This document shows, in pieces, positions 8,477 to 16,127 of a stretch of 64,000 bases of DNA. Position numbers and translations under genes: made by a program. Numbering within the stretch: the first letter of the stretch is position 1; every line of letters begins with the position of its first letter. Source of the DNA: Senimuribacter intestinalis (GTDB taxonomy: Bacteria > Bacillota > Clostridia > Peptostreptococcales > Anaerovoracaceae); the NCBI GenBank assembly GCA_943192975.1, contig CALPCJ010000002.1:248001-312000 (forward strand), written 5' to 3'. The notes beneath the pieces were generated by a model, which saw nothing but the letters and a program-made list of their open reading frames with translations, made no database searches and was not told where the DNA came from.

Positions 8477-9673
8477 ATGAAAGATTATTTACAGCTTTTA
8501 AACAGACAGCTAAATGCCCTCTCTGTTTTTCGGAGTATTCTCGATACCCCAGTGGTTTCGGCACTCCAAGAACTAATATATGCCATCAGCGAAGGCTCTG
8601 TGGACACGCAAATTTCTGCCTGCGGAGCCTTTTCAAAGGCCCTTTACGAAGAAGGCGGCATCCTGTCTGATTTTGTGCGCCGTTACGTAAGAAACGACGA
8701 AAATGTTTATCTACAGGCAAAGCTTTCTGGCCTAGATATATGCCCTGCTATGACAGAAAGTATGCAGGCTGATTTAAAGACTTTGCAAAAGTTGGCTGAC
8801 CTGCCAGCCTCAAAGGTTGCGAAAGTCATTGACTACGACGGATTTCTGCCTCTTTGGGTCACAGAGCCGATAGATTTAGAATCGGAATATGCTGCAATGC
8901 TGACAAGTCTTTCCACAAAGGGCTACGGCATTTTCGCAAACTATCGCTCCTTTAAAGTCAAAGACGGCAGGCTGGTTCCTGTAAAACACGCTGATTCTCA
9001 GACTATCGACCAGCTTTACGGCTACAGCAGAGAGCGGAATCAAGTGCTGGAAAATACCAAAGCCCTGGCAGAGGGCTGCGGTGCCAGCAACGTACTCCTT
9101 TACGGAGACGCCGGCACTGGAAAATCCTCCACGATTAAAGCCTGCGCCAACGCATGTGCTGCTATGGGCGTTCGTCTCATCGAATTTGACAAAACCCAGC
9201 TGTCTGAAATCCCTGCCCTTATGGAGCAGCTAGTAGCTAGCCCGCTGAAGTTCATTTTCTATATCGACGACCTTAGCTTTGTGGAGGGCGACGATGCCTT
9301 TTCCTGTCTCAAAGGCATCCTGGAAGGCGGCGTGACAGGCAGCTCTGCCAATATCGCTATTTATGCGACCAGCAACCGCAGACATCTGGTGAAGGAATCC
9401 ATCGAGGCAAGACAAGGCTCCGGACTTCATTTAAACGATACCCTGCAGGAAACCATGAGCCTTTCCGCTCGCTTTGGACTGACCATTACTTTCTCCAAGC
9501 CGGAAAAAGACCTGTATCTGGAAATCGTCGCAAGTCTTGCTAATGAATACGAACTAGAGATGGAAGAAGCCGAACTCTTTAAGAGAGCCGAAGCTTTCGC
9601 CATTCGTTCAAACGGCAGAAGCCCAAGAACCGCAAAGCAGTTTGTACAGCTTGCAAAGATTGGGCTGAAATAA
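8477..9673 (+). CDS. DUF815 family AAA+ ATP-binding protein
   Basis: AAA+ ATPase of the DUF815 family, whose function is unknown. The 398-residue protein has an N-terminal helical region of about 190 residues, Walker A GDAGTGKSS, Walker B FIFYIDDLSF and sensor-like ATSNRRHLV, followed by an ARLSARFG-type arginine region and a C-terminal helical lid. The ATG at 8477 is two bases from the ilvE stop; an in-frame TTG at 8468 overlapping ilvE is an alternative. The two genes look co-transcribed, but a functional link to amino-acid synthesis is not shown. A good terminator follows. Confidence 0.87.
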   Translation: MKDYLQLLNRQLNALSVFRSILDTPVVSALQELIYAISEGSVDTQISACGAFSKALYEEGGILSDFVRRYVRNDENVYLQAKLSGLDICPAMTESMQADLKTLQKLADLPASKVAKVIDYDGFLPLWVTEPIDLESEYAAMLTSLSTKGYGIFANYRSFKVKDGRLVPVKHADSQTIDQLYGYSRERNQVLENTKALAEGCGASNVLLYGDAGTGKSSTIKACANACAAMGVRLIEFDKTQLSEIPALMEQLVASPLKFIFYIDDLSFVEGDDAFSCLKGILEGGVTGSSANIAIYATSNRRHLVKESIEARQGSGLHLNDTLQETMSLSARFGLTITFSKPEKDLYLEIVASLANEYELEMEEAELFKRAEAFAIRSNGRSPRTAKQFVQLAKIGLK

Positions 9674-9686
9674 TGAAAGACAACGA

Positions 9687-9714
9687 AATAAAGTCGCCAA
9701 ATGGCGGCTTTATT
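9687..9714 (+). terminator. Rho-independent terminator after the DUF815 gene
   Basis: AATAAAG-T-CGCC, an AAAT loop and GGCG-G-CTTTATT make an almost perfect hairpin that ends in TTATTTCTT, 14 bases after the stop codon. Confidence 0.8.
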
Positions 9715-9744
9715 TCTTGCAGTATGAAATTTCACTTTTGACGA

Positions 9745-9867
9745 TTATCTTTTATTGCGGTGTTTTCTGATTAAATACACAATCAGAGATACTACCGCGC
9801 CTACGCCGCATAAAAAAACGACCAGCGTAAATATTTGTTGAATTAAAGTGATTTGAGTCATGTTCAT
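9745..9867 (-). CDS. 40-residue single-span membrane peptide
   Basis: Short gene with a good ribosome site (AAAGGATAGCTT before the ATG at 9867). The product starts MNMTQITLIQQ, has one hydrophobic segment of about 20 residues (IFTLVVFLCGVGAVVSLIVYLI) given here as residues 12-33, and ends in a basic tail RKHRNKR. This layout is that of type I toxin-like or holin-like small membrane peptides, but I do not recognise a named family. A clear paralogue with a stop codon in its N-terminus lies at 21492-21608. It sits at the end of a decayed regulatory locus. Confidence 0.6.
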   Translation of the reverse strand: MNMTQITLIQQIFTLVVFLCGVGAVVSLIVYLIRKHRNKR

Positions 9868-9898
9868 AAGCTATCCTTTCGATCTTATCAATGATTCA

Positions 9899-10382
9899 TT
9901 AAATATGATTTTTTGATAAAATTTGAATATCGCCCCCTGTCAAACCGCCAATCGTATTGGTTATAATATACACAATATCTACTACAACCAAATCAGAATA
10001 TCCATTGACCGTCTCAAAGTATTGCACCAGTTCTATAAGAACCGACACAATTATTGAAAAAATGTCTGCACTTCTCCACTTATCAAACACCTTCATTTGG
10101 GCTGCTAATCCCAAAATAGGTACCGGGGCGAAATTAATCAATCCGGCTCTACTGAAAAATGCAGACAGAATTGGCTTTAAACTGAAATTCAAGTTTACGA
10201 CGGTATCGTTGATACCAGGAAAATCAATTGGCAAAACTGTAAAACATATCATAACTATAAAGTAAAGCCAAAAGATAAATTTTGAAAAATATGCTCTACC
10301 AGAAAATCTGTTTCTTTTTATTGCGACATATATTATAAAATGTGCGAAAAAAAATCAGCAATGCATACTTCAATACAAACAC
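9899..10382 (-). pseudogene. VanZ-like membrane protein, frameshifted at an A8 tract
   Basis: The distal frame reads as a VanZ-like protein: a hydrophobic span with FIVMICFTVLPID, then IELVQYFETVNGYSDLVVVD and NTIGGLTG, matching the E-x-x-Q...D...NT-x-G-G pattern of the family. An in-frame ATG exists at 10252, but the same frame continues upstream through another membrane span to a TGA without any start. Dropping one base from the run of eight A (plus strand, 10347-10354) joins it to an upstream frame that begins with GTG at 10382 (MFVLKYALLIFF...) and restores a natural protein. Sequencing error, phase variation or true decay are all possible. Confidence 0.65.
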
Positions 10383-10394
10383 CGCATCAAAAGT

Positions 10395-10457
10395 TTACAC
10401 AATGCCTTTCCCCTCCAGATTTTCTAGTGCGAGGAATTCAAGCCATTTTAGCAACAT
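10395..10457 (-). CDS. Putative 20-residue amphipathic peptide
   Basis: Tiny frame MLLKWLEFLALENLEGKGIV with TTAGGT eight bases before the ATG. It ends 12 bases before the VanZ-like frame. Same length as the Trp-rich peptide at 22971-23033 and, like it, situated downstream of a LytTR-type regulator gene, here truncated. A 10-bp direct repeat with a 21-bp period (CTTGCTGCAG at 10490-10499, CTTGCTACAG at 10511-10520, plus strand) lies just upstream. A TAAAAT close to the ATG leaves little room for a promoter, so expression is doubtful. Confidence 0.3.
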   Translation of the reverse strand: MLLKWLEFLALENLEGKGIV

Positions 10458-10514
10458 TGTATTTTACCTAATTCGCCATCAAGTGAGGGCTTGCTGCAGA
10501 GCTATAAGCTCTTG

Positions 10515-10730
10515 CTACAGGCTATCGTCCGAGGGCGGTCTTTCACTTTTTTCAAGTTCCTTCAGTAGCTGCTCCAATACTTTCTCCTGCTTATCGTAGC
10601 TGTAACCTAGAAAGAAGGCAATTGGCCCAACTGCTGCTGACAAAATAATTATCGGATTCAGAGTTATAAAGCATGCTACGAATATGCATCCTATCGAAAC
10701 CGCAGGTAATATAAATTTCATCTGTTTCAT
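10515..10730 (-). CDS. 71-residue membrane protein coupled to a receiver fragment
   Basis: Unknown. The ATG at 10730 overlaps the TGA of the receiver fragment (ATGA arrangement), so the two are translationally coupled. The first 50 residues are hydrophobic and could form two membrane spans (ILPAVSIGCIFVACFITL and PIIILSAAVGPIAFFLGY); the tail is charged and helical (KQEKVLEQLLKELEKSE). It occupies the place a histidine kinase would take after the regulator gene, but shows no kinase motif. It may be a remnant or an accessory membrane protein of the decayed locus. Confidence 0.5.
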   Translation of the reverse strand: MKQMKFILPAVSIGCIFVACFITLNPIIILSAAVGPIAFFLGYSYDKQEKVLEQLLKELEKSERPPSDDSL

Positions 10731-10957
10731 TTTGACTTTTCCTCCTGCCTGCAAAGACTTTCTTTTACAGTAATACCATCAAGTCCGGGCATTTCAATGT
10801 CAAGGAGCAGAATATCAGGATTCCATGACCTGATTTTCTCAGCTTCTGTTATAGAGACAACTTCAGCCGCAGTATCCCGTTTCTCAAAAAAGCTACAGCA
10901 CAGTTTCTCTAACTGAATTGCATAATCTCTATCATTGTCACATATTAAAACTAACAA
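10727..10957 (-). pseudogene. Truncated LytTR-type response regulator (receiver only)
   Basis: A 76-residue fragment beginning at a TTG (10957). It has the acidic pair CDND and the phosphoacceptor motif PDILLLDIEMPGLDGI of a receiver domain, closest in the window to the intact regulator at 24457-25158 (PDILLLDIEIPGISGI). The frame stops after CRQEEKSK, so the end of the receiver and the whole DNA-binding domain are missing. Deletion has removed the effector, making regulation by this protein unlikely. Confidence 0.7.
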
Positions 10958-11073
10958 TTCCTTTGCCCCTTTATATTCTGTATCTTTTTTATTTATACTT
11001 TAACATATAATATACTATTCGTCAATCAAACTTTGTTTTCCTATCATGACTAATCCATGAAAGAAAAGGAGAG

Positions 11074-11334
11074 TTGACAAATATCTATGATTTCTTTATT
11101 TTTGTCAATGTTTTATAGGATTTTTATCCGAATTTCTATGAAAACTAGCTGCGTTATTGCCAATATTGACAAAAATCAAAAAAAGTGTCAATCCTGTCAA
11201 GGTTTTACGATGAAACATTGACAGGATTGACAGATTCTCGTTTTTCTGTCAACATTGGCAATATTTAAGCCATCTTAGACAAGAATTCAGACTGTTCATT
11301 GACAAAATATCGCAACTTGACTTGAATTTGTCAA
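11074..11334. repeat. Intergenic inverted-repeat island B (TTGACA/TGTCAA arms)
   Basis: Fills most of the gap 10958-11436. Units: 11074-11108 (35 bp, TTGACA...TGTCAA), 11157-11200 and 11218-11261 (44 bp, each with two half-sites 9 bp apart on both sides, such as TTGACAGGATTGACA...TGTCAACATTGGCAA) and 11299-11334 (36 bp). Centres of the last three are 61 and 77 bp apart. From about 11150 to 11334 it is nearly identical in sequence to island D at 31512-31689, so this is a dispersed repeat of about 190 bp. No gene is visible in it. Confidence 0.88.
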
Positions 11335-11389
11335 TGTGACACAGAAGAATAATCCTCATGCCTTTGTCGTGATTTTCCGATTGCAATAT

Positions 11390-11424
11390 AAAAGGACTCC
11401 ACCATATTAGATGAAGTCCTTTTT
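11390..11424 (-). terminator. Rho-independent terminator after iadA
   Basis: AAAAGGACT and AGTCCTTTT pair around a 16-base loop, 13 bases past the iadA stop codon; T-rich sequence follows on the minus strand. Confidence 0.8.
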
Positions 11425-11436
11425 AAAGTAAATATT

Positions 11437-12612
11437 TTATTGTCCTTCAAAAGCGCCCTTTACAATAGGTTCGCCTTTCTTTACCATAACCTGTCCCATA
11501 GCGATAACCGTGTCGATTTCCAAATCCTTTGTCATCAGACACAGATCAGCATCCATGCCTTCTTCGATGCGGCCTTTCTGCGGCAGGCAAAGCACCTTCG
11601 CAGGATTGGAAGTGATTGCCTTGATGGCAATTTCAAGAGGAATTCCTTCCTTTTCCACACATTCTCTGACTTCTTTCAGCAAGCAGCTGGACTGTCCCAT
11701 ACCCATTCCCTGAAATACGCCGTCAGCGCTGAACATAGGCAGACTGCCTTGTCCGTCAGAAGAAATGGTAAAGAGATCACTGCTGACACCTTCGTCCAGC
11801 AAACGCTTAATCCCTTTGCTGACGCGCACTTCATCGCAGATAGTTTCCCAGTAATCGATATCTTCATTTCCGGTAAAGTCCACTGCACCGCCCAGTTTTG
11901 CATATTCTACAGCTTCTTCAAAGAGCGCCGCGTTGCGGTTTACATGGGTCGGCAGAAATTGCGTCGCAGGAATCTCTGTTTCAGCGATAACCTGATTGAT
12001 TAAGTCCATACACCGAGGGCTGTCTCCAAGGTGAATGTTGATAATGCCCGCTTTTCCGGACAAAATACCGCCCACGCGAGTGTCAGCACACAGCCGCTTA
12101 AACTCGTCTGCTGTCGGCTGAGAAGAACGATGATCAGAAATGGCAATTTCCCCTGTTCCGATGATTTCTTCAATCATCATGATATCATCGATGATGCCGC
12201 CGGTCAGGGTGCGAACAGGAACCTGATAACTGCCGGTATAAGCATAGGCTGAGATTCCCTGCTCCCGCAACCCTTTAATCTTTGCAACCAGCGACTTGAT
12301 ATCCCTGCCGATGCCATCAGTGCCCAGGCAGCCCACTACCGTAGTAATACCGTATCTGGTCAGCCCTGACAAAGTCGCCTCCGGCGTTCTGTTGGCAAAG
12401 CCGCCTTCACCGCCGCCGCCAAGAACATGAACGTGAGAATCGATAAAGCCCGGCAGCAGCAAAAGTCCTGTGCCGTCTATGACTTCCACCTCTAATTCGG
12501 TAGGCAATTCAATATTATCTGCAATTTTGCAGATTTTTCCTCCCGCGAGGAATACGTCTTTTACACCCAGATACTCTGGTGTATATAAGTTTACGCCTTT
12601 AATTAATTTCAT
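11437..12612 (-). CDS. iadA: Beta-aspartyl-peptidase (isoaspartyl dipeptidase)
   Basis: Zinc amidohydrolase that cleaves beta-aspartyl dipeptides arising from damaged proteins. Metal ligands and family motifs are present: IDSHVHVLGGGGEGGF, the carbamylated-lysine region SGKAGIINIHLGD, FLPTHVNRN and SSDGQGSLP. The length of about 391 residues is normal. Two consecutive ATG codons occur at 12615 and 12612; the second has better spacing from TAAGG. It follows the carrier gene by 15 bases in a sigma-54-driven unit, suggesting import of the substrate dipeptide by that carrier and hydrolysis here (inference). Confidence 0.93.
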   Translation of the reverse strand: MKLIKGVNLYTPEYLGVKDVFLAGGKICKIADNIELPTELEVEVIDGTGLLLLPGFIDSHVHVLGGGGEGGFANRTPEATLSGLTRYGITTVVGCLGTDGIGRDIKSLVAKIKGLREQGISAYAYTGSYQVPVRTLTGGIIDDIMMIEEIIGTGEIAISDHRSSQPTADEFKRLCADTRVGGILSGKAGIINIHLGDSPRCMDLINQVIAETEIPATQFLPTHVNRNAALFEEAVEYAKLGGAVDFTGNEDIDYWETICDEVRVSKGIKRLLDEGVSSDLFTISSDGQGSLPMFSADGVFQGMGMGQSSCLLKEVRECVEKEGIPLEIAIKAITSNPAKVLCLPQKGRIEEGMDADLCLMTKDLEIDTVIAMGQVMVKKGEPIVKGAFEGQ

Positions 12613-12627
12613 CATAGTACCTTACTT

Positions 12628-14166
12628 TTAGAATCCCATTACGCTTGCAATAATCATTGTTGCTACTGCCATCAGGAACAGTATACCTAAGAACTTCCAC
12701 ATGAACTTAATCCATTTGGACCAGTCCAATCTTGCGATTGCAAGGGCGCCCATCAGACAACCAGAAGTTGGTACAATCAAGTTAGTCAGTGCATCCCCTA
12801 GCTGGAATGCCAAAACGGAAGTCTGACGCGTTACATCCAGCAGGTCCGCAAGCGGCGCCATAATCGGCATAGTCAAAGCCGCCTGACCGGAGCCGGATAC
12901 CACAAAGAAGTTGAACACAGACTGGAATATATACATCAATACAGCGGCAACTGTACCAGACAGGCCGACAAAAGCGTCCGAAATCCCATGTAAAATGGTA
13001 TTCAGTACAGTCGGCGCAGTTGGATCTGAACCGCCCAGTACCAACATAATACCCTGTGCCATACCTACAATAATTGCTGCACCTACCAGGTCAGACGCAC
13101 CCTGTTTAAACGCTGCCGCAATATCGTTTACTTTCATACCGTTCAGTTTGAATACAACGCCAATCACACCTGCAACCAGACCCATAATAAAGAATTGGGA
13201 TGCAATTTCCGGAATGTAATAGCCGTTTTTCATAACGCCCCATACAACCCAAACCATGCCTGCTACCAGCGTCAGCAGTACCAGAATATGACCGATATTG
13301 AACTTTTCTACCGAACCGTTTTCCTGATTGGCTTTAAAATCATCTCTAAAATATGCGTCAGATTCATAAGCGACAGATAAAGTTGGATTCTTTTTAATTT
13401 TAGACGCGTAGATCATTGTCATCACAGCGCCTGCACCGGTAAATGCCACCCAGAGAACGATTCTGAATGTTGCGCCGGAGAATACCGGTACCCCTGCAAT
13501 CCCCTGTGCGATGGCAACAGAGAATGGATTCATCCAGGATGTACCAAAGCCGATCTGGGTCGCAACATAAGTAATCAGCACACCTGTTACGCCGTCGTAA
13601 CCCATTGCGATGACCATCGGAATCAGAATCATTGCAAACGGAAGTGCTTCTTCACCCATACCGAATACTGCGCCGCCCAAAGAAAACAGGACAAAGAGTA
13701 CCGGAATCAAAAGTTTTTCTTTTCCGTTGGTTTTCTTGATCATGTTCATGATACCGGATTCAACAGCGCCGGTTTTCAGCACGATACCAAATGCGCCACC
13801 GATAACCAGGATAAATGCAATAATGCCTACGGCAGAGCCCCCTTTATCACCACTAACCAGCCCTTCAAACAGATAGTTGAACAGACCTACGCCGCCGCCA
13901 GCTTCAAATAAGCTAATTCCATCCTTCAGCGGATTTCCATTTTCATCAAGTGCATACTGGAAACTACCGTCCTTGATAACGGTACGCGTGCTTTCACTGC
14001 CATCTACCATGTAGGTGATGTCCTCGGTCTGGTACATCCCCTGTGGAATCAGATAAGTCATCAGTGCCGCCAGACATACGACAAAGAAAATGATAACGTA
14101 AGTGTCGGGAACGCGGAATCCTTTGTTTAAGGAGTTGAGCGTTTCACCTTTTTGTTTTTTTGACAT
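12628..14166 (-). CDS. YfcC family membrane transporter
   Basis: Integral membrane carrier of the YfcC/AbgT-like superfamily (COG1288). The 512-residue protein opens RVPDTYVIIFFVVCLAALM followed by YLIPQGMYQ, has about 12 hydrophobic spans, and ends with the family segments FFVVSGSGQAALTMPIMAPL and FQLGDALTNLIVPTSG. Its substrate is not known from sequence; neighbouring iadA points to beta-aspartyl or other dipeptides or amino acids. The start follows GGAGG at nine bases. Transcription most likely comes from the sigma-54 promoter at 14211-14226. Confidence 0.9.
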   Translation of the reverse strand: MSKKQKGETLNSLNKGFRVPDTYVIIFFVVCLAALMTYLIPQGMYQTEDITYMVDGSESTRTVIKDGSFQYALDENGNPLKDGISLFEAGGGVGLFNYLFEGLVSGDKGGSAVGIIAFILVIGGAFGIVLKTGAVESGIMNMIKKTNGKEKLLIPVLFVLFSLGGAVFGMGEEALPFAMILIPMVIAMGYDGVTGVLITYVATQIGFGTSWMNPFSVAIAQGIAGVPVFSGATFRIVLWVAFTGAGAVMTMIYASKIKKNPTLSVAYESDAYFRDDFKANQENGSVEKFNIGHILVLLTLVAGMVWVVWGVMKNGYYIPEIASQFFIMGLVAGVIGVVFKLNGMKVNDIAAAFKQGASDLVGAAIIVGMAQGIMLVLGGSDPTAPTVLNTILHGISDAFVGLSGTVAAVLMYIFQSVFNFFVVSGSGQAALTMPIMAPLADLLDVTRQTSVLAFQLGDALTNLIVPTSGCLMGALAIARLDWSKWIKFMWKFLGILFLMAVATMIIASVMGF

Positions 14167-14210
14167 TGGTGTTGCCTCCTAATTCAATTTTTCTTAACTC
14201 CTATTATATA

Positions 14211-14226
14211 AGCAAATTTGATGCCA
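14211..14226 (-). promoter_or_regulatory. Sigma-54 promoter of yfcC-iadA
   Basis: Minus strand TGGCATCAAATTTGCT: the GG (-24) and GC (-12) dinucleotides are exactly 12 bases apart as in TGGCACGN4TTGCW. It sits 45 bases upstream of the carrier ATG and just past the 3' end of a sigma-54 activator gene. Three CCAAAA direct copies between about 14287 and 14324 could be activator sites (weak). Confidence 0.82.
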
Positions 14227-14254
14227 AAAGAAAATCCCCGATTTTTCGAGGATT
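14227..14254 (-). terminator. Terminator of the sigma-54 activator gene
   Basis: Minus strand AATCCTCGA-AAAA-TCGGGGATT followed by TTCTTTT, 60 bases after the activator's stop and immediately before the sigma-54 promoter. It would separate the two transcripts. Confidence 0.65.
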
Positions 14255-14312
14255 TTTTGTAGATTTTATGAAAGTTGCGGACAATTTTGGTCGTTGTATG
14301 GAATGTTTTGGC

Positions 14313-16049
14313 TTATTTTGGATGATTTCGTACTAAAAAATCCCACCCTTTCTCTGTCAAATAAACACCATATCGTCCGGTGGCAGACTGCACCAGGTCC
14401 ATTGATTGAAACTGCTGCAGTTCCTGCCTGATTCGATATTCACTGACGGACTTTCCTTGCGCCTTCAAGTGCTTAAAAATCCCTGTCCGACCCGGAATTC
14501 CGTTATTTTCGCTGATTTCCCGAATCGCAACCAAAATGCATCGCTGTGTGCTAGTGCAGATACAGTCGGAAAATGCTTCTGCCTGCGCAGCCGGTGGAGA
14601 CGACTCTTCATCCGGCGGCAAATCTTTCGGCAAAATCGTGTCGCCATCGCATACCGCAAAGGCATATTTCATCGTATTGAGCAGTTCACGAATATTGCCC
14701 TGCCAATCACGTTCCAGTAAAAGCGCTGTCACTTCCGGAGAAATGGTCTTAGCTCCATCAAAGCGGGTCTTTAGCCAGTCTTCCAACAACAGCGGAATAT
14801 CTTCTTTTCGATCCGCAAGAGCAGGAAGATGCAGATACCCCTCCTTCAAACGGTAATACAGATCCTGACGAAAACGCTTTTCCGCAATCATCTGCTTTAG
14901 ATTGCGATTGGTGGCTGCAATGATCCGCACATCAATGGGGATGATTTTATTGCCGCCCACCCGCATAATCTCACGTTCCTGAATGACCCGTAGCAGTTTC
15001 GCCTGCAGCGCCGGCGAGGCGTCTCCGATTTCATCCAGAAAAATCGTACCGCCATCTGCCTGCTGAAACAAGCCAATCTTACCGCCTTTTTTCGCACCAG
15101 TGAAAGCCCCTTCTTCATAACCGAACAATTCGGACTCAACCAGCGTATCAGGCAGCGCCGAAAAGTTAATCGCCACAAAAGGCTCTTTGCTGCGTCCCGA
15201 CGCCTTATGAATGGCGCTGGCAAACAGTTCTTTGCCCGTACCGTTTTCCCCTTCCAACAGCACCGTTAAATCTGAGGCTGAAATTTTTCTGGCAAGATTC
15301 TTTGCATGCAAGATTCTCGGTGAGGCGCCGATGATATCATCAAAATGATACTTGGCAAAATGACCGTTTCCAGCAAGCTGCATTCTTGCAGCTTTTGTCA
15401 CCCTGCTGGTCTCATAAGCAACAACCGAAATACGTGCCGCCGTATCCAAAAGACTTTGAATAAATGTGTCCGTATAGGCATAGATTTCGGTTTCCAACAC
15501 GCCGTAATGCGCCATAATACGAACGACGGTAGAAGGATCAAAGAGCCGCGTGCCGATATTGTAAACTGCCTTCATTCCTGCAGGAATCTGATCCGGGTCT
15601 CCCGGCGTGATAGCAATCCCCACACCTCTCGGCACATCGCAGCCCGGATAAAAAGGAATCAGCTGCAGAAAATCGAATCCGATTCGCTGCAGATTACTAA
15701 TGCTGTCAACTGCGCTGATCTCGGAATCAGTGACTAACAAAATCTTCTGATCGCGAGGCAGGGTCAGAATCTGATCGATATTGGAGTTGATAACGGTCCG
15801 CGTGCCGACAATGTGGCTGCTGATCAACGATTGCCCTCCTTGGTGCAGAAACTGTTCATAAACCTCTTCACTGGAAAACACGGTAAAATAAGTGCCGTCA
15901 AGCGGCGGATTTTTCTCCTCGACCATATACGGGACGATGGCAACATCTTCCGGCAGAAAGCCGGAAAGCTGCTTTGCTAAACTCTTTTGGGTAAACCTAC
16001 TGCCGGTCACAAGCAGCAGCGCACGTGTTCTATCACTTTGTCGATCCAT
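14313..16049 (-). CDS. Sigma-54-dependent activator with C-terminal winged helix
   Basis: AAA+ enhancer-binding protein of 578 residues. The N-terminal 230 residues form a sensory region without a motif I can name (about 110 residues resembling PrpR/receptor-like folds). The AAA+ core has Walker A GENGTGKE (Asn instead of the usual Ser/Thr), the sigma-54 contact loop GAFTGA, Walker B GGTIFLDEIGD and the R-finger region FRQDLYYRL. Instead of a Fis-type helix-turn-helix, the C-terminus looks like a winged helix (GIFKHLKAQGKSVSEYRIRQEL). The ATG at 16049 follows AGGAAGG; the frame is open to 16112. It probably controls the yfcC-iadA promoter downstream. Confidence 0.88.
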   Translation of the reverse strand: MDRQSDRTRALLLVTGSRFTQKSLAKQLSGFLPEDVAIVPYMVEEKNPPLDGTYFTVFSSEEVYEQFLHQGGQSLISSHIVGTRTVINSNIDQILTLPRDQKILLVTDSEISAVDSISNLQRIGFDFLQLIPFYPGCDVPRGVGIAITPGDPDQIPAGMKAVYNIGTRLFDPSTVVRIMAHYGVLETEIYAYTDTFIQSLLDTAARISVVAYETSRVTKAARMQLAGNGHFAKYHFDDIIGASPRILHAKNLARKISASDLTVLLEGENGTGKELFASAIHKASGRSKEPFVAINFSALPDTLVESELFGYEEGAFTGAKKGGKIGLFQQADGGTIFLDEIGDASPALQAKLLRVIQEREIMRVGGNKIIPIDVRIIAATNRNLKQMIAEKRFRQDLYYRLKEGYLHLPALADRKEDIPLLLEDWLKTRFDGAKTISPEVTALLLERDWQGNIRELLNTMKYAFAVCDGDTILPKDLPPDEESSPPAAQAEAFSDCICTSTQRCILVAIREISENNGIPGRTGIFKHLKAQGKSVSEYRIRQELQQFQSMDLVQSATGRYGVYLTEKGWDFLVRNHPK

Positions 16050-16127
16050 GGTGCCTTCCTTTCTGTACTTTACACTACAAATCAGTATAGCATAGAAGAT
16101 ACCTTGATACAATGTATGATTTCTTGA

